From NCBI GenBank assembly GCA_020440405.1, contig JAGROF010000015.1:1-24208 (forward strand): 24,208 nt of DNA, in the 5' to 3' direction. The notes under the pieces were generated by a model. That model had not been told where the DNA came from and made no database searches. It saw only the letters and a list, made by a program, of their open reading frames with translations. A program made the position numbers and the translations under genes. The stretch comes from Chlamydiia bacterium. Its GTDB lineage: Bacteria; Chlamydiota; Chlamydiia; Chlamydiales; Simkaniaceae. Every line of letters starts with the position of its first letter. The first letter of the stretch is position 1. Below, piece after piece: positions 7,559 through 16,994 of this stretch.

Positions 7559-8286
7559 TGAGGTTGCTGCGCATCCCTTACAAAATTTTCAATGCTACGC
7601 ATCTCTGCATCTGATAGAGAATTCCATGTCGGCATCGATAATACAACCGCTTCTTCAATCGTCAATTGAGGCTGTTTTTGATGCTCTGCAACAATGTTTG
7701 CTGCCACGGATTTATATAGATCTGCCGTCCTTTTAACCTCAAAACGAAGAGAACTTGCCGGTTGAGGAAGTGTAATCCCCTTCTCTATAGCAATTGCTTG
7801 CCGTTCAGCTTTTAATTGAGCCTCTAAACTTCTGAATTCACTTTTAGCTTGGCCGATTTCTCCATAAATTCTAGCACGATCTTGCGATCCATCATATCCT
7901 GACCCGCCACTATAAGCTATTTCCACGTCTTCATACGTCTGATCATACTGACGTTCGAGTGAAGCAATTTTTCTTTGAGTCTCATCAATATTCTGTTTAA
8001 TCTCTGTTAGCCGCGGTGTGGGCTTTTTATCGATTTCCCGAATCGCTGTTTGATAATCCTTAGCCTCTCCTTCCAATTTTCTTAAAACATCAGGTTGGAG
8101 CTCACGATCCCAGAGCTTGGCTCCTTTAGAGTACTGATCTGCAATGGCCTCAAATGGCTTAGTATCCGCATTCCCAAATAGTGCCATGAATTTCATTGCT
8201 AAACGCTCGAAAAATCCTGGAATTTTGACGGTTTGAGATGTCTGCATAGTTTGGGCCTTATCAGCCACCCTTATGGACTCTGTCAT
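7555..8286 (-). CDS. Coiled-coil protein of unknown function
   Basis: I do not recognise this 243-residue protein. It has no signal peptide or membrane segment. The N-terminus is Ser/Thr/Gln-rich ([20 protein letters not shown]). Residues about 65-112 and 130-155 are heptad-like charged helices, separated by a glycine-rich turn (SGGSGYDGS), which fits an antiparallel coiled-coil hairpin. The last 60 residues are again helical. I start it at the ATG at 8286, which has AGGGGTGA a few bases upstream; an in-frame upstream ATG at 8325 (MFNCNYNF) lies in very AT-rich DNA and has no such site. Its stop overlaps the dnaA stop (CTAG). The 81 bases before it are strikingly AT-rich. A type III effector or structural role is possible but untested. 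Confidence 0.75.
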   Translation of the reverse strand: MTESIRVADKAQTMQTSQTVKIPGFFERLAMKFMALFGNADTKPFEAIADQYSKGAKLWDRELQPDVLRKLEGEAKDYQTAIREIDKKPTPRLTEIKQNIDETQRKIASLERQYDQTYEDVEIAYSGGSGYDGSQDRARIYGEIGQAKSEFRSLEAQLKAERQAIAIEKGITLPQPASSLRFEVKRTADLYKSVAANIVAEHQKQPQLTIEEAVVLSMPTWNSLSDAEMRSIENFVRDAQQPH

Positions 8287-8367
8287 GTTATTCACCCCTA
8301 AAAAATTATAATTACAATTAAACAAAATTAATTATTTTAATATTTCAATATGTTTATAATTAAATAC

Positions 8368-8955
8368 TTATGTTCTGAGATCGATTAAGGCAAGGGAATA
8401 GAGACTCCTAGGGAATGCCCCTCTCAACGCATTTTTAATGTCCAAGGTTTCATCGAGATTCTGCAAGATAGGGGTGATCAAGAGAAGGCTTTTGTCCTGA
8501 AGCGAAGCCCTGGGAAGGAGAAGGGGACACCGGAGGAGACGGGAAACAGCCTTGGCTAAGAGATAGGCAGGGTCTTGCTGAGGAAAGATCTTAAGGGTAG
8601 CAGGGACGATGGCATCGGGACAGGGGAAAGAGGCCCGCGTCCAAGCCAGCAAGAGAAGAGAAGCTAAGGGATCTGCTCTCTTCGTCCTTAAAAAATCATC
8701 ATAAAGAGAGCGAACCGGTCCCACCCCTTCGAAGACAGAACGGTGGGGGCGCAACGGGCGGGGGGAAGTTTTGCAAAGACGGCAAGGGGCAGGTGCGAAG
8801 CAATGCACGCAGCGCTCCTGAGGGTTGATCCACTCGATCTGCTGCAGACAGTCTGCACAAAGAAGGTCCTTTGGACTCAAGAGTTTGTCTTCGCAATGAA
8901 GGCAATATGCAGGATAAAAGAAATGAATCAGGGCATTGGATAATGCCTTGCTCAC
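8368..8955 (-). CDS. ComF-like protein with intact zinc ribbons but degenerate phosphoribosyltransferase domain
   Basis: The protein has 195 residues. Four CxxC pairs (C18/C21, C33/C36, C49/C52, C58/C61) form the double zinc ribbon typical of ComF. After it come the usual linker (VRSLYDDFLRTKRADPLASLL) and a C-terminal Rossmann-like part resembling type I phosphoribosyltransferases. ComF assists DNA uptake in competent bacteria. The signature PRPP loop (normally VLLVDDVxTTG) reads LLLITPILQNLDETL, without the two Asp and the TG. The PVPL...RGFNQ region is also reduced to IVPATLKIFPQQDPAYLLAKA. The GTG start at 8955 shares one base with the TAG stop of the AsmA-like gene upstream, so translation is probably coupled. 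The family call is good; enzyme activity is unlikely. Confidence 0.8.
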   Translation of the reverse strand: MSKALSNALIHFFYPAYCLHCEDKLLSPKDLLCADCLQQIEWINPQERCVHCFAPAPCRLCKTSPRPLRPHRSVFEGVGPVRSLYDDFLRTKRADPLASLLLLAWTRASFPCPDAIVPATLKIFPQQDPAYLLAKAVSRLLRCPLLLPRASLQDKSLLLITPILQNLDETLDIKNALRGAFPRSLYSLALIDLRT

Positions 8956-11900
8956 TAACGCAATCCGTACTTCGGATTTTCAAAGGTTCCACCGATCGAT
9001 AGGGTAAAAGGCTCCGTCACCTTTAAAAGCACATACTGCTTCATCTTAATATTGACATTGATATTCCCCTCAAAGTCAATATAGGAATGCTCGATCGGAG
9101 AGAGGTAAAATTGAGACCGCTTTCCTTCACTATGACTATTTTTAAGCTCGGTTAAATACACTTTGCCATCAACAATCACATATTCGAGTTCTCCTCGAAT
9201 GGGAACAAGAAGCCCCATGTCGAGTCCTAAGCGCCCCAAAATCTCAAAAGGAATATCTAAGATGTGATACTCCCGTTTAAAGGTATTGATAAAGTTCAGA
9301 TTCCCTTTCCCAACAAAGCTAGAAGCATCCCCTAAAACGCCTCGAATATTATGTGCTCGTAGTTCACGAATGGTCAGCGGTTTAATCCGGGTGGGATATT
9401 TTCCAATTTTTTTGAGAAGGCTCGGGCGAAAATCGGTAATGACAACCTCTGGAATACTGAGTTCCCAGTCCCCTTCTTCTCGCTTCATTATTCGAATCGC
9501 ATCAATAGAAAACATCCCTGAAGCATCACTAATCGTAAAGTGGTCGAGTTCGATATGCTCAGGGCGGATATCGATTTCACTCATCAAGGTTCCCATTAAA
9601 GAGCCCATGAGCTGGAAATTCTTCCCTTTTAAATATCCCGTGAAATGGCTTTCACTAAAAGCTGTTTTCGATAGGATTAAATCTCCACTGAGCTCATATC
9701 CCTTCCCTACCTCAAATTCTGAAACAAAGGTTTGAATCTCTTGAGGCATCAGCTGAGACAGCTTGGGCACATTGACTTTTAGCTGTCCACTTAGAGCCAT
9801 CCGATCCAAAAAAGACTCGCGAGGATTATGGTGAAATGAAACATCAAGCCCAAAAATCCCCCCATCAATGCTTTGAATAAAAAAGCCCTCATTTGCATTC
9901 CAGTCGGTTTGAATCACTAAAGGCTCTTCCCCACGATGCTCATTACATGTCTCTTGCATCACAAGCGTTGAAGTAAAGTGAGGAGCAAAGGAAAGATAGG
10001 CACTGAGATCAAAAGGGATCTCATCATAGAGGGTATTGACTTTGACCGTCAGCGCTTCTTTCTCATACCCAAATAAGCAGCTGCTCAAGTACCACGCCTT
10101 ATCTCCCACCCAATAGTACCCTTCCTTGAGGTATCCATTGATCTTTGATTCTAGGCCCCATTCAAAATCAAATGAAGCTTCAATCTGATTCTCCCATTGG
10201 ATCGGAGTGTCCATCACAATCATCCGTTCCTCTTCATAGCCCAAATAGGGAAGGGAATGGGTCTGCCCTAAGAAATGGACCATTTCTGGAGGGATAATCA
10301 TTTTGGAGCCTTCTCCCTTGAGTGCCCCTTCATGATAACACAAGCGATCAAAGTGGCACTTTGCCCAAAGCTGGTTGGACCGTGGATGGAGAAAGTTGAA
10401 ATCGGCATGGTTGAGTGCAAAGCCCTGCTCAGAATTATACACGAAATACAGCGGATCTGGACTTTCCATTCTTAGGCGCCCCTTCCCTAAGTCTTCCCCT
10501 GTGCAATGAAGCTTAGAATTTAATGCCCACTGCTTCCATCCCTTTGAAACATCAAAAATCAACTCTCCTTTTGCAAAGAGCGTGCCACGGATATACTCCC
10601 AATCAAGCTCTGAATGAGGGAAAAGAGCCGCACATTCTTCTAACTTTAGACGCAACCCCTCTAGAGGCACATGGAGCACTTTTTGAGTTTCATCATAGAC
10701 AATCGTGCCACTCTTTAAAAAACTCCCCTTCCATAGCACCTCTAAATCAGAAGCGTGCCACCCCTTTTCTGTCTGCACAACTTCTGCATGCATTTTGAGA
10801 GATCCTGCTTCAAAGCGCTCTAAGGAAAATCGGCTCCCTTCTTTCTTTCCATAAACACACAGATGCTCCAAATCAATGGCTCCCATTTTCAGCCGCGAGC
10901 TCTTAACATCAAATGCTAAAGCCTCTTCCTGCCGATTGAAGAAGAAATCAAGTGCCACCTCTCCTTCCACGTGAGGGCCTCGCATCTGATCGAGGGTTTC
11001 CTCTTTGATCGGAAGGAGTCCCGAAGAATTTAAAAAGTCTAAATGATGAACGAGGTCAAGGGCAGATAACTTCGTCGACATCTGAGCACGATTGAGCATC
11101 CCTTCTTGAAAAGACAGCGTCTCCACATCAAGCCGTGCTCCAAAGAAGCGGGTTTTTGTCGTGTCTAGGTGAACACAAAATTCCTCTTTTTCGTGGATTC
11201 CTCTTCCAACAATCCGACAAATTTCATATGTTGGCGCTTCCAAGCGGCAGTCATAAATCAAAATCCCTTCTTTAGCATCCAGCTCTAACACGGGAACATT
11301 TAATGTATAAGATTTAGGGGTATCGCCTGCAGAAAGGGTCAGTTTCCCCGCTACTTCTTGAATCTTAAACCGCTCATCTTCGGCTGAATAATAGAGTTCT
11401 CCTGAAAGATCCTCAAACCCAAATGTTTCAGAAAAGGGATAACTCCCCTCTTTCAAGTCGAGAGCAATTCGCCACTCGAGCAGTTCTTCAACCTTCCCTA
11501 CATACGCATGAAGGTGCATATCTCCTGGACCACTTGTCATCTTCCCTTTTAAGGGAAGCTCCACCCCTTGGAACGTCTTAAAGTGTCCAAGGAATTTTAA
11601 AACATCCGATACTTCTCCATCAATCGCATAGGTATTGATTGTTAATTCACTGCGATCTTCAAGCGCAAAATCCACGGCAATCTCTGCTTGGAAACGCACA
11701 TTATCTCCAATGGCATCAACATTTTGAAAGAGAACTTCTGTCCCTTCAAGATTGACTTCTGAAGTAAAGGATTCAAAGGTAAGTCCAAAAGAATGCTCTT
11801 CAAGCAAAGCCTCCTTTAAAGGGATCTTCCCCCGCCATGTCCCCTGCTCAAAATCGAAAAAGAAATTGCAGTTAGGAGCTTTTTTGCTTCCCTTTCCTCG

Positions 11901-13973
11901 AGGGGTAATATCCAAAGCCTTTGACTCATACTTTAGGTGGGTAGGGTCAATGCTAAATTGGACAGCACGTGCATTAAACGTCCCTTCAATCCCTAAGGTT
12001 CCGCGCCCTCGGAAATCTCGCTGCCAAATCATGAGCGGAAGATTGAGCGTCCGCGCCGAAATCTCTTCTCCTCGAAACCACCCTAGATCGAGTCCAGATA
12101 AAAACTCCCCTTTCATAAACCGCTGGAGATCCCAATGCCACCCAAACTCAATCGTGTCATCTTTTTCCCCCTCTCTTAAAAAACCTAACATCCCCTCCAC
12201 TCCGAGCCTTCCCTGCTCTGTCTTCAGTTTCATATCTAGATCAAGCGCCACACACTCAGACATGTTTTTGGGTTTTTGGACATGGAGAAGCTCTGCCAAT
12301 TTTTCGGGATATAGGAGCACATCGACATTGATATTTAAATGAGAGTAAAGCCCTTCGAAAGCAAATCTTCCTTCAAACCCCTCATAGGAGCACACCAAGG
12401 TCGAAGGTTTTAAATATTGATCATGGATAGCCACATGAAGATCGATCCCTTCAATCTTCTTGCCCCCTAGACTGCACCGCCCTTCCTGAACGGCCACTTC
12501 CCAATGCGTCCCATCAAAAAAATCATCAGTTGAAAAGTCAAACTCTCCTTTCCCTAAGATCTTTTTTCCCTCCCATAGTAATTGTCCCGCGCGCCATTTC
12601 CCCACAACATGTTCTGCCACGCAGTCAATCAGTTCACACCGGACAAGCTTGCTTCCTTCTAGCCACCCTACAGCTCTTCCTGTGAAAAATCCTTCTTCGA
12701 TCTTTACATCTTGCACATGGGGAAGGTGGAATCCCACCAAATACTGAAATAGACTGAGCTGATGCGGAGAAAGTGTTTTTCCTTCTCCCTCCACCATGAA
12801 CTTTCTCTCTCCCTTCGATGTTAAGGCTAAAAAAGCCCCCACCTCTTTCTCATCAAAGAATGTGGCATCAAAAGCAACCTTCCAAAGCGCATTTTCTTCG
12901 ATCTTTCCTTCTCCCACTAAATGAAAAGGGATCTCCTTGTCTCTGTGGTGAAAGAGTCCATGAAATTCCATAATGGGTGCATTGAGGCGACTAAAGCGAA
13001 CCGAGCCATTCACATCTGCTGCTGCCCAGTCTTCCCCCCCATCCACATTCTCTAACTTCACATGAAGGCCTGAAACCTCCCCATCTCCAATGAAATAAGG
13101 CCAAAGATTTTCAAAAAACGGATGAGATTCCCATCCAAGAATCTCCTCATTAGACGTAAAGTGCTCTTTCCATCCCAAGTGGTGCAGGGATACATCCACC
13201 CCATAATCTTGGTGAGCACACGCAAAATCTTTCAAGTCAAGGGCATATTTCACATACTCGATCTGCTTAGGAGGGGCGAGCGCGAGTTCTAATGTCCCAC
13301 TTAGCTCCCCCTTTTTGACCTCTAAATTTTTCTGCAAGCTGGGGAGAAAAAACTGCCCCATTTGATACGCCCAAACCGTATCCAAACGGTCAAACTGCAA
13401 TGCAAACTGCAGCTCTTTATCAACCTTAGAAAAGGTAGCGCTTAACGCAGGTGCTTCTTTCCCTTTACTGATTTGCAGGATTCCCTGCTTCCCTTCCTTA
13501 GCATTTTCAAACGTCACTTCCGCAACTTGATCCCCAAAAATCAATTCCCCTTGCTTGACCCGAATTGGCGTCCGAAAAAAGATTTTATCGAGCGTATCAT
13601 AGAGTCCCTTGCGTTTCTTAGGCTCTTGAAGATGCCCTAAAACGAGCGCCACCTGAGGGTGGTCCATCACCACCTGAGGAGAAAATTTAAAGGGGAATAA
13701 CTGAAAGCGAACCGTCACTTTTAAATCATCCACCTTCACATGAAAGGCAGGGCTTTCCAGTCCCCCTTTCCGCTCGATCACCACATCCTGAAGGACTAAA
13801 TGGCCCGCATCAAAATGGATGCGATCATAAGTAAATTTGAGATTCCCTCCCTTGGGAAGGCGCGTAGATAAATAAGACTTTGCCCCTAAACACAAAAGAG
13901 GGCGGTGACCCACTCCAAAAGCTAGAAGGACCGTAAAGATCGAAGCAAACCAAATCAGTAATTTTTTTCGCAA
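8955..13973 (-). CDS. Giant AsmA/TamB-family envelope protein
   Basis: The protein has 1672 residues, larger than the roughly 1,260 of E. coli TamB and YhdP. It has one N-terminal anchor (MRKKLLIWFASIFTVLLAFGVG), then long stretches of alternating hydrophobic and polar beta strands with no further membrane spans. The C-terminus (RGELEYVIVDGKVYLTELKN ... FTLSIGGTFENPKYGLR) resembles the end of AsmA-like proteins. Known family members form hydrophobic grooves that bridge inner and outer membranes and carry phospholipid. The first codon is TTG with GGGGA just before it; the basic start and membrane segment directly after it support this choice. It is divergent from nqrB and co-directional with the comF-like gene. 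The substrate and exact subfamily are unknown. Confidence 0.82.
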   Translation of the reverse strand: MRKKLLIWFASIFTVLLAFGVGHRPLLCLGAKSYLSTRLPKGGNLKFTYDRIHFDAGHLVLQDVVIERKGGLESPAFHVKVDDLKVTVRFQLFPFKFSPQVVMDHPQVALVLGHLQEPKKRKGLYDTLDKIFFRTPIRVKQGELIFGDQVAEVTFENAKEGKQGILQISKGKEAPALSATFSKVDKELQFALQFDRLDTVWAYQMGQFFLPSLQKNLEVKKGELSGTLELALAPPKQIEYVKYALDLKDFACAHQDYGVDVSLHHLGWKEHFTSNEEILGWESHPFFENLWPYFIGDGEVSGLHVKLENVDGGEDWAAADVNGSVRFSRLNAPIMEFHGLFHHRDKEIPFHLVGEGKIEENALWKVAFDATFFDEKEVGAFLALTSKGERKFMVEGEGKTLSPHQLSLFQYLVGFHLPHVQDVKIEEGFFTGRAVGWLEGSKLVRCELIDCVAEHVVGKWRAGQLLWEGKKILGKGEFDFSTDDFFDGTHWEVAVQEGRCSLGGKKIEGIDLHVAIHDQYLKPSTLVCSYEGFEGRFAFEGLYSHLNINVDVLLYPEKLAELLHVQKPKNMSECVALDLDMKLKTEQGRLGVEGMLGFLREGEKDDTIEFGWHWDLQRFMKGEFLSGLDLGWFRGEEISARTLNLPLMIWQRDFRGRGTLGIEGTFNARAVQFSIDPTHLKYESKALDITPRGKGSKKAPNCNFFFDFEQGTWRGKIPLKEALLEEHSFGLTFESFTSEVNLEGTEVLFQNVDAIGDNVRFQAEIAVDFALEDRSELTINTYAIDGEVSDVLKFLGHFKTFQGVELPLKGKMTSGPGDMHLHAYVGKVEELLEWRIALDLKEGSYPFSETFGFEDLSGELYYSAEDERFKIQEVAGKLTLSAGDTPKSYTLNVPVLELDAKEGILIYDCRLEAPTYEICRIVGRGIHEKEEFCVHLDTTKTRFFGARLDVETLSFQEGMLNRAQMSTKLSALDLVHHLDFLNSSGLLPIKEETLDQMRGPHVEGEVALDFFFNRQEEALAFDVKSSRLKMGAIDLEHLCVYGKKEGSRFSLERFEAGSLKMHAEVVQTEKGWHASDLEVLWKGSFLKSGTIVYDETQKVLHVPLEGLRLKLEECAALFPHSELDWEYIRGTLFAKGELIFDVSKGWKQWALNSKLHCTGEDLGKGRLRMESPDPLYFVYNSEQGFALNHADFNFLHPRSNQLWAKCHFDRLCYHEGALKGEGSKMIIPPEMVHFLGQTHSLPYLGYEEERMIVMDTPIQWENQIEASFDFEWGLESKINGYLKEGYYWVGDKAWYLSSCLFGYEKEALTVKVNTLYDEIPFDLSAYLSFAPHFTSTLVMQETCNEHRGEEPLVIQTDWNANEGFFIQSIDGGIFGLDVSFHHNPRESFLDRMALSGQLKVNVPKLSQLMPQEIQTFVSEFEVGKGYELSGDLILSKTAFSESHFTGYLKGKNFQLMGSLMGTLMSEIDIRPEHIELDHFTISDASGMFSIDAIRIMKREEGDWELSIPEVVITDFRPSLLKKIGKYPTRIKPLTIRELRAHNIRGVLGDASSFVGKGNLNFINTFKREYHILDIPFEILGRLGLDMGLLVPIRGELEYVIVDGKVYLTELKNSHSEGKRSQFYLSPIEHSYIDFEGNINVNIKMKQYVLLKVTEPFTLSIGGTFENPKYGLR

Positions 13974-14058
13974 AGTATCCCCATTGTTTTCATCTTCTAT
14001 CCTAAAGGAAACAGCAAAAAAAATAGAGGAAAAACTTCGTTTTGTTCATGATGAAACT

Positions 14059-15546
14059 ATGCTACGAAAGTTTTTAGATTTTCAGTTGCGGTTGACAGAG
14101 GAGGGAAAACGGTGGAATCGCTTCCGTCCTCTTGTAAACGCATTGGATACATTTTTCTACGAAGTTCCTTTGCGCACAAAACGGGGACCGCACATTCGAG
14201 ACATTATCGATCTGAAACGGTGGATGATGATTGTTGTCTATGCGCTTGTCCCCTGCATTTTGGTCGCGATTTGGAATAGTGGTGTGCAAGGGTTTGTCTA
14301 TGGCAATGGAAGCATTGATCTTATGGAATCCTACTTAAAGGCTTCGGAAACGTTTGGAGGATATTTTGCCTTTGGCAAGATGCACTTTGGACCAATTTTG
14401 AAGCGGGGACTCATGGCTTTTCTTCCTGTGATGCTGATTTCCTATGCTGTGGGAGGGGCTTGGGAAGTTCTATTTGCAATCATTCGGCGTCACGAGGTCT
14501 CGGAAGGATTTTTAGTGACAGGAGTGCTCTTTGCTTTGATCCTCCCTTCCACGATTCCTTATTGGATGGTTGCTGTGGGAGTGTCTGCAGGAGTTGTCAT
14601 TGGAAAAGAAATCTTTGGTGGAACGGGAATGAACATTCTCAACCCCGCTTTGGTCTGTCGGGCCTTTTTGTTTTTTGCCTTCCCCACCAAAATGACGGGA
14701 CCTGTTTGGGTGGGAACGAACCCAACGGAGATTCAACAAAGCATTCTTTCTATGGGAAAAATCGATGGCGTCACACAAGTGTCTGCACTCAATCGCTTCA
14801 ACGTCAGTCCCGAGATTAAGCGGATTCATGTCGATGCCATTGGAATGAGCTACGGAAAACCTGTCAAAACCGAAAACGTGATTGCTCATCAACTCTCTTA
14901 TTGGAAACCTGGAGCAACGTATTCAACGCTTTCTCCAGAAGACCAAAAAACATTCCTCACGACTCCACTGCAGCAAGGAGGGCTAGGACTGTCTCCAGAA
15001 AATTATTCTGATGCCGTTCGCTTTGCGGAGCTTCGGTTTGCTCAAGGAAAGCTTACAGATGGGAATTTCTTTTTTGGAAATCGGATTGGATCGATGGGAG
15101 AAACATCGATCTTAGCGGCGTTATTGGGGGCTTTGCTTCTCATTTATACGCGGATTGGATCGTGGCGCACGATGGTTGCCATGGCCCTGGGGGCTTACCT
15201 CTGTGCTTTGTGCTTTGAGTGGGGAGCGCTCTATTTAGGACCACATGGAGGTGCATTCAATGCTGCAAAGTATGCCCTTCCCGCTTATAAACACCTTCTC
15301 TATGGCAGCTTGGTTTTTGGACTCGTATTTATGGCCACAGATCCTGTATCTTCCCCTTACATGCGAGGGGCGAAGTGGATATATGGCCTTGTCTGTGGAG
15401 CTCTAGTGATTGTCATTCGGACAATCAACCCCGCTTTCCCTGAAGGAGTGATGCTCGCCATCCTTTTTGGAAATGTCTTTGCTCCTCTCTTTGATCACCT
15501 CATGTTAACAAGGAAATGCCGTGCAAGGAAAGCCCTCCGGATTTAG
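14059..15546 (+). CDS. nqrB: Na+-translocating NADH:quinone oxidoreductase subunit B
   Basis: This 495-residue membrane protein is the largest subunit of the sodium-pumping NADH:quinone complex. It has about 10 hydrophobic helices and the family blocks GPHIRDIIDLKRWM, GGTGMNILNPALVCRAFLFFAFPTK, GAFNAAKYALPAYKHLLYGSLVFG and FMATDPVSSP. It is about 80 residues longer than Vibrio NqrB, with a soluble insert after the FMN motif, as in other chlamydial NqrB as I recall. That motif reads DGVTQVSAL (236-244), so the residue expected to carry covalent FMN is Ser242, not Thr. The ATG at 14059 starts the typical MLRKFLDFQ; an in-frame TTG at 13984 would leave only 10 bases to the divergent gene. The ATG has no clear ribosome site, so this start is not certain. 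nqrC overlaps its last 26 bases. Confidence 0.95.
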   Translation: MLRKFLDFQLRLTEEGKRWNRFRPLVNALDTFFYEVPLRTKRGPHIRDIIDLKRWMMIVVYALVPCILVAIWNSGVQGFVYGNGSIDLMESYLKASETFGGYFAFGKMHFGPILKRGLMAFLPVMLISYAVGGAWEVLFAIIRRHEVSEGFLVTGVLFALILPSTIPYWMVAVGVSAGVVIGKEIFGGTGMNILNPALVCRAFLFFAFPTKMTGPVWVGTNPTEIQQSILSMGKIDGVTQVSALNRFNVSPEIKRIHVDAIGMSYGKPVKTENVIAHQLSYWKPGATYSTLSPEDQKTFLTTPLQQGGLGLSPENYSDAVRFAELRFAQGKLTDGNFFFGNRIGSMGETSILAALLGALLLIYTRIGSWRTMVAMALGAYLCALCFEWGALYLGPHGGAFNAAKYALPAYKHLLYGSLVFGLVFMATDPVSSPYMRGAKWIYGLVCGALVIVIRTINPAFPEGVMLAILFGNVFAPLFDHLMLTRKCRARKALRI

Positions 15547-16363
15547 TTCAACACGCACTTTGCTTTTTGTCATCTGCCTCTGTTTGGCCTGTGCCCTCGT
15601 CCTGTCCGTCTTGGCAGAGCGGCTCAAAACCCCTCAAAAACATGCAAAAGAACTCTACCGCAGTAAGCAACTTCTCCTAGCTGCTCAGATCTTAGATTAT
15701 AATGGCTATTTTCTCGTCGATGGAACCCCCACGACTCAAGCCACAGACCAAGAAATTTTGCAAACATTTGAAACGCGCGTTCTCACCCGTTTGACCAATG
15801 ACCAAGGGCAAGTCCTGACGTTTGAAGATGCCGGAATCGATGAAACCACGTACCTCCTAGACCATGCTAAGATCGGATATGCCCAACTTCCCTATAAATT
15901 GATCTACCTGATCAAACAAAGCTCCCCTTCTTTCCTCCCTTATGGTTACGTCATCCCTGTAAATGGGTATGGACTTTGGGATGCCATTTATGGATATTTA
16001 GGCATTGCAGCAAATGGCAATACGGTGCTTGGGATGACATGGTATGAACAAAAAGAAACCCCTGGATTGGGAGGAGAAATCGCCCTCCCTGAATGGCAAG
16101 AACAATTTCAAGGAAAAGAAATCTTCCAAAAAAATCCCGATGGAACAACAAACTTTGCGCGTGCTCCTTTAGGAATCGAAGTGGTCAAGACAACTGTGAA
16201 GGAAACGTTTGGAACCTCTCCTCGATCCGATAGTGCTGTTGACGGCATTGCTGGAGCATCCATTACCGTGACAGGGGTGAATGAAGCGTTGCGCTCTTCC
16301 CTCTCTCCCTATCGTCCCTTCCTCATCCGTGCTCAAAAGCAGGAGATCCAAATCCATGACTAA
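15521..16363 (+). CDS. nqrC: Na+-translocating NADH:quinone oxidoreductase subunit C
   Basis: The protein has 280 residues: a single N-terminal membrane helix (about 11-32, [22 protein letters not shown]), then a periplasmic FMN domain with [13 protein letters not shown] and [17 protein letters not shown]. The FMN attachment motif reads [13 protein letters not shown], with Ser247 where Vibrio has the modified Thr (SGATxT). FMN would be added by an ApbE flavin transferase, not encoded here. The GTG start at 15521 has AGGAA 5 bases upstream and lies inside the end of nqrB (26-base overlap), typical of coupled translation. nqrD overlaps its end by 8 bases. Confidence 0.95.
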   Translation: MQGKPSGFSSTRTLLFVICLCLACALVLSVLAERLKTPQKHAKELYRSKQLLLAAQILDYNGYFLVDGTPTTQATDQEILQTFETRVLTRLTNDQGQVLTFEDAGIDETTYLLDHAKIGYAQLPYKLIYLIKQSSPSFLPYGYVIPVNGYGLWDAIYGYLGIAANGNTVLGMTWYEQKETPGLGGEIALPEWQEQFQGKEIFQKNPDGTTNFARAPLGIEVVKTTVKETFGTSPRSDSAVDGIAGASITVTGVNEALRSSLSPYRPFLIRAQKQEIQIHD

Positions 16364-16994
16364 AAAACCTCCTTTGGGCCGCTATTACACCGATCAGCTC
16401 TGGAACAACAATCAGATCCTTGTTGCCATCTTAGGGATCTGCTCCGCCTTAGCTGTGACAATTAAAATGAGTGTGGCTGTGACAATGGGCCTTTCTGTGA
16501 TCTTTGTCACAGGATTTGCCTCTCTTTTTGTTTCTCTCATCCGGAAGTGGACCCCTCCAAGTGTCCGAATGATTGCACAGCTTGCGATTATTTCTTTGTT
16601 CGTCATCATCGTGGATCAAGTTCTCAAAGCCTATTTTTATGAGATGTCCTTAACTTTATCTGTTTTTGTCGGACTGATTATTACAAACTGTTTGGTAATG
16701 GGACGGGCAGAAGCCATGGCGAAAAATAACCCTCCCTTTCCAGCATTTATGGACGGGCTAGGGGCTGCTTCAGGTTACGCCCTTGTTTTGCTTGCTGTTG
16801 GGTTTATTCGCGAACTGTTTGGGTTTGGCACCCTGTTTGATTTTCCGGTGATTCCCTCTTCCTGGTATGCAAGCCCTGAACATCCCGACGCCTATGTCAA
16901 CTCAAACCTCATGGCCCTTGCTCCCTCCGCCTTCTTCATTATCGGAGGGATGATTTGGATCCGCAATCTCATTGCAAAAGAGGAGGGAAGCTAA
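16356..16994 (+). CDS. nqrD: Na+-translocating NADH:quinone oxidoreductase subunit D
   Basis: This 212-residue protein has six hydrophobic helices. It carries [10 protein letters not shown] with Cys29 and [13 protein letters not shown] with Cys112, at the same numbers as the iron-binding cysteines of Vibrio NqrD. With NqrE it forms the symmetric membrane pair that holds the intramembrane iron centre between the flavins of NqrF and NqrC. The ATG at 16356 (AGGAGA about 10 bases upstream, inside nqrC) gives the standard start [19 protein letters not shown]. It ends with TAATG, so its stop shares one base with the nqrE start. Confidence 0.96.
   Translation: MTKKPPLGRYYTDQLWNNNQILVAILGICSALAVTIKMSVAVTMGLSVIFVTGFASLFVSLIRKWTPPSVRMIAQLAIISLFVIIVDQVLKAYFYEMSLTLSVFVGLIITNCLVMGRAEAMAKNNPPFPAFMDGLGAASGYALVLLAVGFIRELFGFGTLFDFPVIPSSWYASPEHPDAYVNSNLMALAPSAFFIIGGMIWIRNLIAKEEGS

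Noticed and set aside
11752..12342. Plus-strand open frame of 196 residues inside the AsmA-like gene
   Set aside because: It is antisense to a clear long gene, has a Ser/Pro/Arg-rich composition typical of a shadow frame, and shows no recognisable domain.
13984..14058. TTG start at 13984 for nqrB
   Set aside because: It would leave only 10 bases to the divergent AsmA-like start. The NqrB family start aligns with the ATG at 14059.
14512..14892. Minus-strand open frame of 126 residues inside nqrB
   Set aside because: It is antisense to conserved NqrB membrane segments; its His/Asn-rich composition is a frame artefact.
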